Source of the DNA: Pseudomonas frederiksbergensis
GTDB lineage: Bacteria; Pseudomonadota; Gammaproteobacteria; Pseudomonadales; Pseudomonadaceae
Length of the DNA stretch: 64,000 nt
Direction of reading: 5' to 3'
Assembly (NCBI RefSeq): GCF_900105495.1
Contig: NZ_FNTF01000002.1
Coordinates: forward strand, 719,501-783,500
Both the position numbers and the translations under genes were made by a program. The notes under the pieces were generated by a model that saw only the letters and a program-made list of their open reading frames with translations, was not told where the DNA came from and did no database searches. This document shows positions 46,183 to 55,081 of the stretch, piece by piece (within the stretch, counting starts at the first letter, position 1; every line of letters starts with the position of its first letter).

Positions 46183-46446
46183 TCACCCGCGCTCGATTTC
46201 GGCTCTGCGCTGATCGTAGGTCGATTGCAGGTTTAGCCAGAACTCGGGCGTGGTTTTCAGGTAGAGCGAGAGCTTCTTTGCGAGCTCAGGACTGATACTA
46301 CCCTCCTGCATCACAAGAGCTCTCACGCCACCCGCGCCTTCATTCAACAAGCTAGCTAGCCCAGCCGCCGTAATGCCCAGAGGCACTAAAAACTCCTTTT
46401 CAAGGATTTCGCCAGGATGAATCGGCCGCATTCCAGAATTGCTCAT
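46183..46446 (-). CDS. higA: HigA-family antitoxin, apparently without toxin
   Basis: An 87-aa XRE-type antitoxin (RPIHPGEILEKEFLVPLGITAAGLASLLNE at 7-36, then SPELAKKLSLYLKTTPEFWLNLQSTYDQR), which matches TIGR02607/HigA length and ends. HigB toxin normally precedes HigA on the same strand, but the 165 bp upstream before the repeat at 46613 shows no HigB-like reading frame. It is convergent with the BRO-N gene, 11 bp apart. AGGAGGGG lies just before ATG 46446. It may be an orphan autoregulator or antitoxin remnant. Confidence 0.85.
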   Translation of the reverse strand: MSNSGMRPIHPGEILEKEFLVPLGITAAGLASLLNEGAGGVRALVMQEGSISPELAKKLSLYLKTTPEFWLNLQSTYDQRRAEIERG

Positions 46447-46893
46447 TTCCCCTCCTGAGGGCTCGATCAGCTGTGATCATAAGCAGCCACGTCGATCCGA
46501 CAAGTGCGTCCTTGAGCTTTCACCGAAGTCCTTCATTTATCCAAGACCGATCCTACAAAAAAATAGCTGCCGCCGCTGATTACGCTTAAATACCAGCCGC
46601 TACATAACCTTTGTAGCAGCTGCCGAAGGCTGCGTTCGGCTGCGAAGCAGTCGTGAAATCAGATCACGCGGTGCATCAGGCAGACCGCACAACTTGAATT
46701 TACGACTGCTGCGCAGTCGAACGCAGGCTCCGCCAGCTGCTACGGATTGCGTTACGGCTTAACTGACTGGAATCAGCTCCCCCAGCAACATCCTGCGAAA
46801 GTTTGGTTACTCCGCCGCCACGCTAAATCATCCGCCCACGACTACCCTTCAAAAAACCGCAGGAAGCGGTCCTCGTCAGCTCAAGGAACGACC
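46447..46893. other. 447-bp gap upstream of comM
   Basis: Contains a degenerate copy (about 46538-46592) of a sequence also at 45343-45395, then the palindromic element 46613-46743, then about 150 bp before comM with no gene. Shared bases between the two degenerate copies include TCCTACAA, CCGCCG and GATT.CG in the same order and orientation. No RNA gene recognised. Confidence 0.5.
46613..46743 (+). repeat. 131-bp palindromic element, diverged copy of 35918-36047
   Basis: Arms GTAGCAGCTGCCGAAGGCTG, CGTTCGGCTGCGAAGCAGTC and complements flank a centre with GGTGCATCAGG that is also present at the same place in the 35918 copy, so the elements are related throughout and not only at their arms. 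Confidence 0.87.
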
Positions 46894-48387
46894 ATGTCCC
46901 TCTCCATCGTCCACAGCCGCGCCCAGGTTGGCGTAGAAGCACCCGCCGTCACCGTAGAAGTGCACCTGGCCAACGGCTTGCCGTCGCTGACCATGGTCGG
47001 GCTGCCCGAGGCGGCGGTGAAGGAAAGCAAGGACCGGGTACGCAGCGCGATCATCAATTCCGGCCTGCAATTTCCGGCGCGGCGCATCACCTTGAATCTC
47101 GCCCCGGCCGACTTACCAAAGGACGGCGGGCGATTCGATCTGGCGATTGCCTTGGGAATTCTCTCGGCCAGTGTGCAGGTACCGACGTTGACGCTGGATG
47201 ACGTGGAGTGCCTGGGAGAGCTGGCGCTGTCGGGCGCGGTGCGGGCGGTTCGTGGGGTGTTGCCGGCAGCGCTGGCGGCGCGCAAGGCCGGGCGCACGCT
47301 GGTAGTGCCGCGGGCGAATGCCGAGGAGGCCTGCCTGGCTTCGGGGTTGAAGGTGATTGCAGTGGATCATTTGCTGGAAGCGGTCGCGCATTTCAATGGC
47401 CACACGCCCATCGCCCCCTATGCTTCCAACGGTTTGCTCTACGCCAGCAAACCCTATCCAGACTTGAACGAAGTGCAGGGGCAACTTGCGGCCAAGCGAG
47501 CCTTGCTGATTGCGGCGGCGGGTGCTCATAACTTGCTGTTCAGCGGTCCACCGGGGACGGGGAAAACGTTGTTGGCGAGTCGTCTTCCAGGGCTGTTACC
47601 GCCATTGGCCGAGTGCGAAGCGCTGGAAGTCGCGGCGATTCAATCTGTCGCCAGTTGTGTGCCGTTGAGTCATTGGCCACAGCGTCCCTTCCGACAGCCG
47701 CACCACTCCGCTTCAGGCCCGGCACTGGTGGGCGGTGGCTCGAAACCACAACCCGGCGAAATCACCCTCGCCCATCATGGCGTGCTGTTCCTCGATGAGC
47801 TTCCGGAATTTGATCGCAAGGTATTGGAGGTATTGAGAGAGCCACTGGAATCCGGCCACATCGTGATTTCCCGCGCCAAGGACCGCGTACGCTTCCCGGC
47901 ACGCTTTCAACTGGTCGCGGCGATGAATCCCTGCCCCTGTGGATATCTTGGCGAGCCCAGTGGTAAATGCAGTTGTACGCCGGACATGGTCCAGCGTTAC
48001 CGCAACAAGCTGTCGGGGCCACTGCTGGACCGCATCGATCTGCACCTGACCGTCGCTCGCGAAGCCACGGCATTGAATCCTGCGTTGAAACCCGGCGACG
48101 ACACTGCCACCGCCGCCGAGTTGGTGGCCGATGCGCGAGAACGCCAACAAACGCGTCAAGGTTGCGCCAATGCGTTCCTCGATTTGCCGGGCCTGCGCAG
48201 ACACTGCAAGTTATCCACCGTTGACGAAACCTGGCTGGAAACGGCGTGTGAACGACTGACCCTATCACTGCGCGCGGCCCATCGACTGCTCAAGGTGGCT
48301 CGCACCTTGGCGGACCTTGAGCAAGTCGAAGGCATTACCCGTGAACACTTGGCCGAAGCGCTGCAATATCGGCCAACAACACTCTAG
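46894..48387 (+). CDS. comM: ComM/YifB-family AAA+ ATPase
   Basis: A 497-aa Mg-chelatase-like AAA+ protein. Lon-like N-domain (SLSIVHSRAQVGVEAPAVTVEVHLANGLPSLTMVGLPE, 2-39), Walker A GPPGTGKT 218-225, Walker B GVLFLDELPEF near 294-304, a CPCGYLGE Cys motif near 347-354, and a C-terminal helical domain. ComM is a hexameric helicase that promotes branch migration during natural transformation; the gene is broadly conserved even in bacteria not known to be competent. ATG 46894 follows AAGGAA. The reading frame extends upstream to 46747 without support. Confidence 0.94.
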   Translation: MSLSIVHSRAQVGVEAPAVTVEVHLANGLPSLTMVGLPEAAVKESKDRVRSAIINSGLQFPARRITLNLAPADLPKDGGRFDLAIALGILSASVQVPTLTLDDVECLGELALSGAVRAVRGVLPAALAARKAGRTLVVPRANAEEACLASGLKVIAVDHLLEAVAHFNGHTPIAPYASNGLLYASKPYPDLNEVQGQLAAKRALLIAAAGAHNLLFSGPPGTGKTLLASRLPGLLPPLAECEALEVAAIQSVASCVPLSHWPQRPFRQPHHSASGPALVGGGSKPQPGEITLAHHGVLFLDELPEFDRKVLEVLREPLESGHIVISRAKDRVRFPARFQLVAAMNPCPCGYLGEPSGKCSCTPDMVQRYRNKLSGPLLDRIDLHLTVAREATALNPALKPGDDTATAAELVADARERQQTRQGCANAFLDLPGLRRHCKLSTVDETWLETACERLTLSLRAAHRLLKVARTLADLEQVEGITREHLAEALQYRPTTL

Positions 48388-48393
48388 CCGGCG

Positions 48394-49608
48394 TCACCCC
48401 TTGGTCAGATCAACCAACGGCGTCTGCCGCACCTCAGTCTCCCGCCCACCCTGAATCTCGCTCACCCGCTTCAACGCCTTATCCACAGCCGCCTTATCCG
48501 CCAACAAGCTGTAGCTGATCCCGAACTGCTTCTGTTCCTTCGGCCCAATCGTCGGCACCAGGTTCAGTGGCCGCTGATACCGGCGGTTGTAGGAAAAACT
48601 CGTTCCCGGTTCCAGCCCCGTGACATAGCCCTGCCCTTGGGTATCGGTGTTTTTCCACAGGGAGAACACGGGCAGTGTTTGAGTATTGAAGCCGACCGAA
48701 ACCCCCAGGCTGCCGGCCTTGTTATGCAGCACGGTCAGCGTATCGCCCTTGGCATCGGCATATGGCACCACGTTGTAAACCGTTTCGTCGTAGTCCTTGG
48801 TCGGTGCGCGGTAGGTTTGCCAGTCCGGCAGATCACCTTTGGCCTTGTCGTTGAACGGCGACACCTGTTTCACCGGCGCGGCGAAGCGGGCGCCCTGTTC
48901 CAGGAACGGGGTGCTGAAGTTGCTGTGGTACAGCGCCTGGTATTCCTTCGGATAGTCGCCGTTGTTGGTCAGGGTGTCGTTGAGGGCGAACGCTACGCTG
49001 CCGGGCTCGGTGACCAGTTCGGTCGCGACGGAGAAATCGACTTTCTTGAACGCCTGTTCTTTCAGCTCACCGCGCAGGGTTATGGCATACGGCGGTTTTT
49101 CATCGATGTGCAGGGTGACTTTGTTCGCGGGGATGTTGGCGGCGCGACCGTGCAGGGTCAGCAGTTCACCATTGTCCATGCCAGGGTGGCCGACCCATTC
49201 GTAGCCGCAGCGGGTGACCAGTTCGTTGAAACCTTCCAGCCAGCCCAGGCCACCACGACCGTTGAGTTCGATGAAGGATGGATTGACCACTTCCTTGACC
49301 GGCGAATCCCAGCCCATGCGCACATCGCCGACCGAGGCCTGCAGGACGTTCATGCCTCGAGTCGGCACCACCGAGAGTTTCATTGTGCCGTTATCGATGT
49401 CGACGATGCTGACGCCCTCCTGCCGACCACCGTGCAAGGTGCGCAGGGTGACGCTGAAGGGTTTGTCGGTTTTTACGCCGAGTTGCTGGCTGGTGATTTG
49501 CCAGTTCTGGGCGGCTTTGTCGGTGTCGAGCAAAACATAGTCCCAGGCCATGGCTTGGGAAGCAGCGGACAGTGCGCTGAGGGCAACGAAGAGTTTGAGC
49601 GGGGTCAT
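48394..49608 (-). CDS. periplasmic DUF4432 / aldose-epimerase-like protein
   Basis: A 404-aa protein with a signal peptide (1-18, ending SQAMA), so periplasmic. The rest is a galactose-mutarotase-like beta sandwich of the DUF4432 type (VVPTRGMNVLQASVGDVRMGWDSP, EWVGHPGMDNGELLTLHGRAANIPA, YQALYHSNFSTPFLE with paired His residues). It probably acts on a sugar or sugar acid anomer; substrate unknown. It is convergent with comM (6 bp between stops). ATG 49608 is set by the signal peptide; upstream codons to 49701 are not signal-like. Confidence 0.85.
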   Translation of the reverse strand: MTPLKLFVALSALSAASQAMAWDYVLLDTDKAAQNWQITSQQLGVKTDKPFSVTLRTLHGGRQEGVSIVDIDNGTMKLSVVPTRGMNVLQASVGDVRMGWDSPVKEVVNPSFIELNGRGGLGWLEGFNELVTRCGYEWVGHPGMDNGELLTLHGRAANIPANKVTLHIDEKPPYAITLRGELKEQAFKKVDFSVATELVTEPGSVAFALNDTLTNNGDYPKEYQALYHSNFSTPFLEQGARFAAPVKQVSPFNDKAKGDLPDWQTYRAPTKDYDETVYNVVPYADAKGDTLTVLHNKAGSLGVSVGFNTQTLPVFSLWKNTDTQGQGYVTGLEPGTSFSYNRRYQRPLNLVPTIGPKEQKQFGISYSLLADKAAVDKALKRVSEIQGGRETEVRQTPLVDLTKG

Positions 49609-49763
49609 GGCAGCAGCCTTTCTTGGAGTTGTGCCATTTTTATAGACTTGAAGAAACGTTTCAGCAAGCACAAAAACAGAGACATTGGTGCTAAATGCCA
49701 AGGAAGACGACTAGAGAGGAATTGATTCGCAGATTTGCGACAAATCGGCAATTGAGTCGATGC

Positions 49764-49861
49764 CATCGCGAGCAGGCTCACTCCCACATTGGATCGACGG
49801 TGAACACAGAATTTGTGAACAACCGAGATCCAATGTGGGAGTGAGCCTGCTCGCGATGGCG
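49764..49861 (+). repeat. REP pair (CCATCGCGAGCAGGCTCACTCCCAC type)
   Basis: Inverted AGTGAG-variant REPs with extended complementarity (GCCATCGCG, TTGGATC/GATCCAA inner arms), 14 bp beyond the chemoreceptor gene stop. Confidence 0.9.
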
Positions 49862-49875
49862 ATTTCAGAGGCGAC

Positions 49876-51852
49876 TCAACGAAACCGGTCAACCTCATGG
49901 CGCAAGTCCGCCGCGAGCTTCTCCAGCTCTTTGGCCGTCACAGCCAGGTTCGACACGACTTCTCGCTGTTCACTGTTCGCCAAGGCGATGCTTTGCAGAT
50001 TGCTGCTGAGCAAGGTCGCGGTGCTGCTTTGTTCCTGGGTCGCGGTGGTGATGGCGGCGAATTGCTGCCCGGCCGAACGGCTTTGTTCGTCAATCCGCGC
50101 CAGCGCCGAAGCGACGTTGGCGTTGCGCGACAGGCCTTCCTGCATCAGCAAGTTGCCCTGCTCCATGGTGCTGATGGCATTCCCGGTTTCCAGCTGAATG
50201 CTCTGGATCATCCCGGAAATCTCGTCCGTCGCCTGGCGAGTGCGCGACGCCAGGTTACGAACTTCATCAGCCACGACGGCAAAACCACGCCCCTGTTCGC
50301 CGGCGCGCGCGGCTTCGATGGCGGCGTTGAGCGCCAGCAAGTTGGTTTGCTCGGCGATCGAGGTGATCACCCCGACAATGCCGCCGATTTCCTGGGAGCG
50401 CTGGCCCAAGGTATTGATCACCGTCGCCGTGCTGTTCAGCGCGCCAGCGATTTGCTCCAGGGACGAGGACGCTTCGTCCATCGAAGTACGACCGATCTGG
50501 GTTTGTTGTGCGTTTTCTTGAGCCAGACGCTGAGTGCTGCCCATGTTGTCGGCAATGTTCAAAGACGTGGCGCTGAACTCTTCCACCGCGCCGGCCATGC
50601 TGGTGATTTCGCCCGACTGCTGCTCCATCCCTTCATAGGCGCCACCGGAGAGACCGGACAAGGCCTGGGCACGGCTGTTGACCTCTTGCGAGGCCTTGCG
50701 GATGTGCTCGACCATGGTCGACAGCGCCTGGCTCATCTGGTTGAACGCACGGGCCAACTGGCCGATTTCGTCGTTGCTCGATACGTTCAGCCGCACGCTC
50801 AAATCACCGGCGCCCAAGGCTTCGGCCTGTCGCACCAGATCACCCAAGGGGGCGAGCTTGCTGCGTAGCAACCAGACTGCCGAGCCCACAGCGATCAACA
50901 TCGCCAGCAGACTGCCAATCGCCAATTGAATGCCGACACTCCACGTCACGGCACGGATTTCGGTTTTCGGCATGCTCGCCACGACCGACCATGGACCGTC
51001 TTCAAACGGTACGGCAATGCTGTAGAAATCTTCGGCCTTGTCGCTCCAGAACTCGCCCTTGCCCGGGGTCTTCACCAGGCTGTTGATCGCGGGGACAGCC
51101 CGCTCCAGTACTTGCACGCCGGCGATCGGCACCAGCCATTTGTTCTGCTCATCGAGCAACGCCAGAGAGCCGGTCTGGCCGATGCGGAAGCGCTTGAGGT
51201 TGGCGAACTGCGCGTTCTGCGCGTCGGTGTAGTCGAATCCTACGTACAACACGGCAATGACCTTACCGCTGGTGTCCCGTACGGGGGTGTACTGCGACAT
51301 GTAGAAGCGTTCGAAAAGCAACGACCGACCGACGAAGCTCTGCCCCGCCATCAAACGGGTGTATGCCGGGTTCGCGTGATCAAGCACGGTGCCGATAGCC
51401 CGGTTGCCGTCCTGTTTACTCACATTGGTGCTGACCCGAATGAAGTCGTCGCCGCTACGCACGAACACCGTGGCGACCCCCGCTGTCATTTGCTTGAACT
51501 CGTCGACTTCCTTGAAGTTGTTGTTCAACACTTCGCTACCCAGATGCAGGCCCGGAGTCTGCACGCCTGCCACGACTACCGGCTCGTCCGGATGCACGCT
51601 CAGGCCCGCGTTGAAGCGTTTCTCGAACAGGCCTGCCAAGCGCTGGGTACTTTCACGCAACGTGCCGTGAAAGGTGCTCAGTTGATCGGCCAGCAACCGG
51701 GCTTCACTGGCCAGGTGCTCTTCGCGGGTGGCGAGGTTGGCGGTGTCCAGCGAACGCAGGGCGAACACGGTACTGCCGCTGATGACGATCGCCAGTATCA
51801 CGGCAAGCGCAAGACCAAGCTGTGAGGCGATCCGGGCACGAGGTTGAGACAT
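49876..51852 (-). CDS. methyl-accepting chemotaxis protein, Cache-type
   Basis: A 658-aa transmembrane chemoreceptor. TM1 about 10-33; periplasmic double Cache-like sensor (about 34-310; the Cache 3/Cache 2 type, with [26 protein letters not shown] and [18 protein letters not shown] blocks); TM2 about 315-338; HAMP; then the signalling domain with the conserved hairpin tip [20 protein letters not shown] near 542-561 and methylation helices on either side. Ligand unknown. No C-terminal CheR-binding pentapeptide is seen (ends RHEVDRFR). ATG 51852 with AGGAG upstream. Confidence 0.93.
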   Translation of the reverse strand: MSQPRARIASQLGLALAVILAIVISGSTVFALRSLDTANLATREEHLASEARLLADQLSTFHGTLRESTQRLAGLFEKRFNAGLSVHPDEPVVVAGVQTPGLHLGSEVLNNNFKEVDEFKQMTAGVATVFVRSGDDFIRVSTNVSKQDGNRAIGTVLDHANPAYTRLMAGQSFVGRSLLFERFYMSQYTPVRDTSGKVIAVLYVGFDYTDAQNAQFANLKRFRIGQTGSLALLDEQNKWLVPIAGVQVLERAVPAINSLVKTPGKGEFWSDKAEDFYSIAVPFEDGPWSVVASMPKTEIRAVTWSVGIQLAIGSLLAMLIAVGSAVWLLRSKLAPLGDLVRQAEALGAGDLSVRLNVSSNDEIGQLARAFNQMSQALSTMVEHIRKASQEVNSRAQALSGLSGGAYEGMEQQSGEITSMAGAVEEFSATSLNIADNMGSTQRLAQENAQQTQIGRTSMDEASSSLEQIAGALNSTATVINTLGQRSQEIGGIVGVITSIAEQTNLLALNAAIEAARAGEQGRGFAVVADEVRNLASRTRQATDEISGMIQSIQLETGNAISTMEQGNLLMQEGLSRNANVASALARIDEQSRSAGQQFAAITTATQEQSSTATLLSSNLQSIALANSEQREVVSNLAVTAKELEKLAADLRHEVDRFR

Positions 51853-52237
51853 GACAGCTCCTGGCCGAGCGACCGGATCTTCCTTGATCTGGCTGCACAC
51901 TCAGCAAAATTCTAATAATGGGAATTGCGTCGAACCTGCACGAAGGTTCCACCTGCATTTTCGGCGGGCAATCGGATTACTTGAGTATTGGTGCCTGCAG
52001 AACCTTATTACCGAGGGGTTTTCTTCAAATAGCGCTATCGAATTACAAACAGAATTCTCACCAGTCATCGGTGCGCGTCAGTTCTCGAATAGACGGCTCA
52101 CCGTCAGAAACCGACTGTTGGTCGGTCTGGCGGTCGCAGGAATACTAATCTTTCAGGGCAAGGCCTGAATTTGTCGTGGTGGACCGGCCTCCGAGTTGTT
52201 CCCGGCCCACCGCAGTACTCGATAGGAGGAATGAAAA
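51853..52237. other. 385-bp region between chemoreceptor and hsp20
   Basis: Divergent promoter region. Short ORFs here have no family resemblance. Its last 60 bp form the hsp20 leader with a hairpin (separate entry). No clear heat-shock sigma-32 promoter (CTTGAAA...CCCCAT) was found. Confidence 0.5.
52178..52211 (+). promoter_or_regulatory. hairpin in the hsp20 leader with anti-Shine-Dalgarno loop
   Basis: GGTGG.CCGG (52178-52187) pairs with CCGG.CCACC (52202-52211), interrupted by one A-C mismatch. The 14-nt loop contains CCTCC (52188-52192), exactly complementary to the hsp20 ribosome binding site GGAGG (52225-52229). Loop-to-SD pairing would form a pseudoknot limiting translation. This is a reading of the sequence, not a known thermometer class. 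Confidence 0.4.
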
Positions 52238-52786
52238 ATGGCCAATTTCGAGAAGAAAATGCCGGTACAGACCGACGATGAAAAAACCAGTCAGCAACCG
52301 ACGGCTACATCAGACCCTTGGCGTCCTCTGGAAAAACTGCGCCAGCAGGTCGATCACCTGTTCGAAGACTTCAATCGTGGCTCGGGGCTGACGCCTTTCC
52401 GGCGAGGGCTGTTCGATGTCGAACCGTTCTGGAGTCGGGAATTTATCGGCCGCAGCCTGCCTGCGGTGGACATTACCGAGAAAGATGAAAGCTTCGAAAT
52501 CACCGCTGAATTGCCAGGCATGGACCAGGAAAATATCGACATCAAATTGTCCAACGGCAATTTGATCATCAAGGGTGAAAAGAAGGAGGACAAGGAAGAA
52601 AAAAGAAAGGGCTATCACCTGTCAGAGCGTCACTATGGCGCCTTCGAGCGAGCATTCAGCCTGCCAAAAGGTGTCGACGGCGACAAGATCGAAGCCACAT
52701 TCAGCAATGGCGTACTGAGTATTTCGCTGCCGAAAAAGCCCGAAGCGATGAAAGCGGACAAAAAGGTGCAAATCAAATCCGGTTGA
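52238..52786 (+). CDS. Hsp20/alpha-crystallin family small heat-shock protein
   Basis: A 182-aa ATP-independent chaperone, longer than IbpA-type sHsps. Polar N-terminal arm (1-65) with PWRPLEKLRQQVDHLFEDF; alpha-crystallin domain about 72-170 (LPAVDITEKDESFEITAELPGMDQENIDIKLSNGNLIIKGEKK ... YGAFERAFSLPKGVDGDKIEATFSNGVLSISLPK); short Lys-rich C-terminus. This is the class-A-like type found with accessory protein-quality-control genes in pseudomonads. AGGAGG (52224-52229) precedes ATG 52238; another ATG at 52231 is out of frame. ftsH paralogue follows after 236 bp. Confidence 0.93.
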   Translation: MANFEKKMPVQTDDEKTSQQPTATSDPWRPLEKLRQQVDHLFEDFNRGSGLTPFRRGLFDVEPFWSREFIGRSLPAVDITEKDESFEITAELPGMDQENIDIKLSNGNLIIKGEKKEDKEEKRKGYHLSERHYGAFERAFSLPKGVDGDKIEATFSNGVLSISLPKKPEAMKADKKVQIKSG

Positions 52787-52810
52787 ATTCGAGACAACCC
52801 TTCACGCCAG

Positions 52811-52848
52811 AAAAGCCCCTTGTCGGGAAGCCGGCACGGGGCTTTTTT
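52811..52848 (+). terminator. terminator after hsp20
   Basis: AAAAGCCCC/GGGGCTTTTTT stem with a 17- to 18-nt loop ending in a T run, about 25 bp beyond the hsp20 stop. It separates hsp20 from the ftsH paralogue transcript. Confidence 0.88.
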
Positions 52849-52907
52849 GATGGGGTCTAAAAATAACCGGGCGGGCGCGGTTTAATGCCAGTCAGTTGAT
52901 GTGCATA

Positions 52908-52943
52908 AACCTGTGGGAGCGAGCCTGCTCGCTCCCACAGGTT
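52908..52943. repeat. perfect 36-bp REP palindrome
   Basis: A 16-bp perfect arm (AACCTGTGGGAGCGAG) and its complement around CCTG. It is a REP pair collapsed to its shortest form, 80 bp upstream of the ftsH-like start. Confidence 0.9.
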
Positions 52944-53022
52944 CAAGTGTTAAACCAGCATCAGGCGTGCGTGGCTCGTTTTTGACGACCCTGCGTTCTC
53001 ATGCTGATGCTGAGCCAAGGCC

Positions 53023-54849
53023 ATGAAAAAGAATGAGCAGTGGAATCTGTCCTACTTCGCGATCGCTTTTATCGTGCTGAGCCTCATGCAGATTTTCTTT
53101 GGCGAGCGTCAGGCAGTGCAGCCCCTCCCGTACAGCCAGTTTCTGCAATTACTGAACGAGCAAAAAGTCAGTGATTTGCAGGTCAACAAGGATCAGATCA
53201 GCGGCAAGTTGCAAGAGCCCATCAACGGACGCGATCGGTTCTCCACCGTGCGGGTCGATCCGGCGCTGGCGACAGAACTCTCTCAATCAGGCGCCAGTTT
53301 TACCGGAATCATCGAAAACACCTTTATGAGCAGCCTGTTGGGCTGGCTGTTGCCCTTTGTCCTGATCATGGTGTTCTGGAATTTTCTGTTTCGCGGGATG
53401 GTGGACAAACAAGGTCTTGGCGGTTTGATGAATGTCGGTAAATCCCGGGCCAAGGTGTTTGTCGAACGCGACACTGGCGTGACCTTCGCCGATGTCGCAG
53501 GCATCGACGAAGCCAAGGCCGAGCTGGTGGAAATCGTCTCGTTTCTCAAGGACACGGCCCGATACGAACGCCTGGGCGCACACATTCCCAAGGGCACCTT
53601 GCTGGTCGGCCCGCCCGGCACCGGCAAGACGCTGGTGGCCAAAGCCATCGCCGGTGAAGCCGGTGTGCCGTTTTTCTCGATCTCCGGCTCCGAGTTCGTC
53701 GAGATGTTCGTCGGGGTCGGTGCCGCCCGGGTCCGCGACCTCTTCGAACAGGCACGACAGGCAGCACCCTGCATCATCTTCATCGATGAACTCGATGCGC
53801 TGGGCAAGATGCGCGGCGTCGGTACGCTGGGCGGCAATGACGAAAAAGAACAGACCCTCAACCAGTTACTGGCCGAGCTGGATGGCTTCGATCCCCGCGA
53901 GGGCGTGGTGTTGCTGGCCGCGACCAACCGTCCGGAGGTCCTTGATCCGGCGTTGTTGCGGGCCGGGCGCTTCGATCGGCAGATTCTGATCGACCGCCCC
54001 GACCGCAAAGGCCGGGAAGCAATCCTCAAGGTTCATCTCAAGAAAGTCATCGTGGAGTCAGGGCTCGATGGCGCACGTATCGCCGAGATCACCACCGGTT
54101 TCACCGGCGCCGACCTGGCCAATCTGGTTAACGAGGCGGCCATCGTCGCCACCCGACGTGGCGCTGAAGCGGTCAGCCTGAACGATTTCACCGCCGCGGT
54201 AGAACGTCTCATCGCGGGGCTCGAACGCAAGAGCAGCCTGCTCGATGCCGACGAGCGCCGAGTGGTGGCCTATCACGAAATGGGGCATGCCCTGGCCGCC
54301 AGCACGCTGCCGGCAATGGACCCTGTGCATAAAGTGTCGATTGTGCCCCGTGCCATCGGCTCGCTCGGCTATACCCTGCAACGACCGACCGAGGATCACT
54401 TCCTGATCAGTTGCCAGACCCTCAAGGACCGGATTGTCGTGCTGATGGCCGGGCGCGCCGCCGAAGATCTGGTCTATGGCCAGATCTCCACCGGGGCCGC
54501 CGATGATCTGGTCCGCGCGACCGATATCGCCCGCCAATTGATCACCCGGTTCGGCATGAGCACTGAACTCGGACAATCGGTGCTGGAGCGGCAAAACGCA
54601 ACGTACCTGGGAGACCGCATGGCCACGGTGGGCGAGAAGGATTATTCGGAACAGACCGCCCGGGAAATCGACCTGGGTATCCGCGCCCTGCTCGATGAAG
54701 CCTACCAACGGGCCAAGGCATTGCTGGAGAGTCGCCGGGCCGACCTGGATGAGGGGGCCCGCCTGTTGCTGGAAAAGGAAACCCTCACGCCGGAGGAATT
54801 CCCGCCTCTGCTGCCGTTAAAGCCAGCCCCGGCATTACCGCGACCGTGA
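53023..54849 (+). CDS. FtsH-family membrane AAA+ zinc metalloprotease (paralogue)
   Basis: A 608-aa inner-membrane protease. TM1 about 11-26, a short periplasmic domain, TM2 about 107-125, AAA+ domain with Walker A GPPGTGKT 196-203, Walker [10 protein letters not shown] near 252-260, pore-loop FVEM (near 228-231) and second region of homology; protease domain with zinc motif HEMGH 418-422 and the third ligand Asp in [15 protein letters not shown] near 495. All catalytic residues are present. The C-terminal tail is short and Pro-rich compared with E. coli FtsH (644 aa). Housekeeping ftsH sits elsewhere (next to rlmE and folP), so this is probably an extra copy. Neighbours hsp20 and a kinase suggest stress use. 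Confidence 0.92.
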   Translation: MKKNEQWNLSYFAIAFIVLSLMQIFFGERQAVQPLPYSQFLQLLNEQKVSDLQVNKDQISGKLQEPINGRDRFSTVRVDPALATELSQSGASFTGIIENTFMSSLLGWLLPFVLIMVFWNFLFRGMVDKQGLGGLMNVGKSRAKVFVERDTGVTFADVAGIDEAKAELVEIVSFLKDTARYERLGAHIPKGTLLVGPPGTGKTLVAKAIAGEAGVPFFSISGSEFVEMFVGVGAARVRDLFEQARQAAPCIIFIDELDALGKMRGVGTLGGNDEKEQTLNQLLAELDGFDPREGVVLLAATNRPEVLDPALLRAGRFDRQILIDRPDRKGREAILKVHLKKVIVESGLDGARIAEITTGFTGADLANLVNEAAIVATRRGAEAVSLNDFTAAVERLIAGLERKSSLLDADERRVVAYHEMGHALAASTLPAMDPVHKVSIVPRAIGSLGYTLQRPTEDHFLISCQTLKDRIVVLMAGRAAEDLVYGQISTGAADDLVRATDIARQLITRFGMSTELGQSVLERQNATYLGDRMATVGEKDYSEQTAREIDLGIRALLDEAYQRAKALLESRRADLDEGARLLLEKETLTPEEFPPLLPLKPAPALPRP

Positions 54850-54894
54850 CGCGCCGATCAATCGTGGACGGCGCAACAAGCGCGACGAGCCTGA

Positions 54895-54925
54895 TTGACA
54901 CGATAGCGGTGCAGATAGCGATAGT
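54895..54925 (+). promoter_or_regulatory. weak candidate promoter upstream of the kinase gene
   Basis: A perfect -35 TTGACA (54895-54900) is followed by GATAGT (54920-54925), with a 19-bp spacer that is longer than ideal. It lies in the 228-bp gap after the ftsH paralogue. Confidence 0.3.
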
Positions 54926-55015
54926 GCATTCGGTGTATTTATCAACGATGTCCGCCAACAACGCTAGGCTTACAAACATTGTGGTGACTATCGCCATTTT
55001 GCAGGGAGCGCAAAA

Positions 55016-55081
55016 ATGGAAATCATTAACCGTCGGCAATCCCTCTCTTTCAAGAAGGCCCAGGGAGAACTGCCGCAATGA
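55016..55081 (+). CDS. possible 21-aa leader ORF overlapping the kinase start
   Basis: ATG 55016, preceded by AGGGAG at 55003-55008, encodes MEIINRRQSLSFKKAQGELP plus Gln and ends in a TGA that overlaps the kinase ATG as ATGA (55078-55081). This geometry is that of translational coupling. The peptide is basic and shows no known motif. It might simply be chance in a leader region. Confidence 0.35.
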   Translation: MEIINRRQSLSFKKAQGELPQ

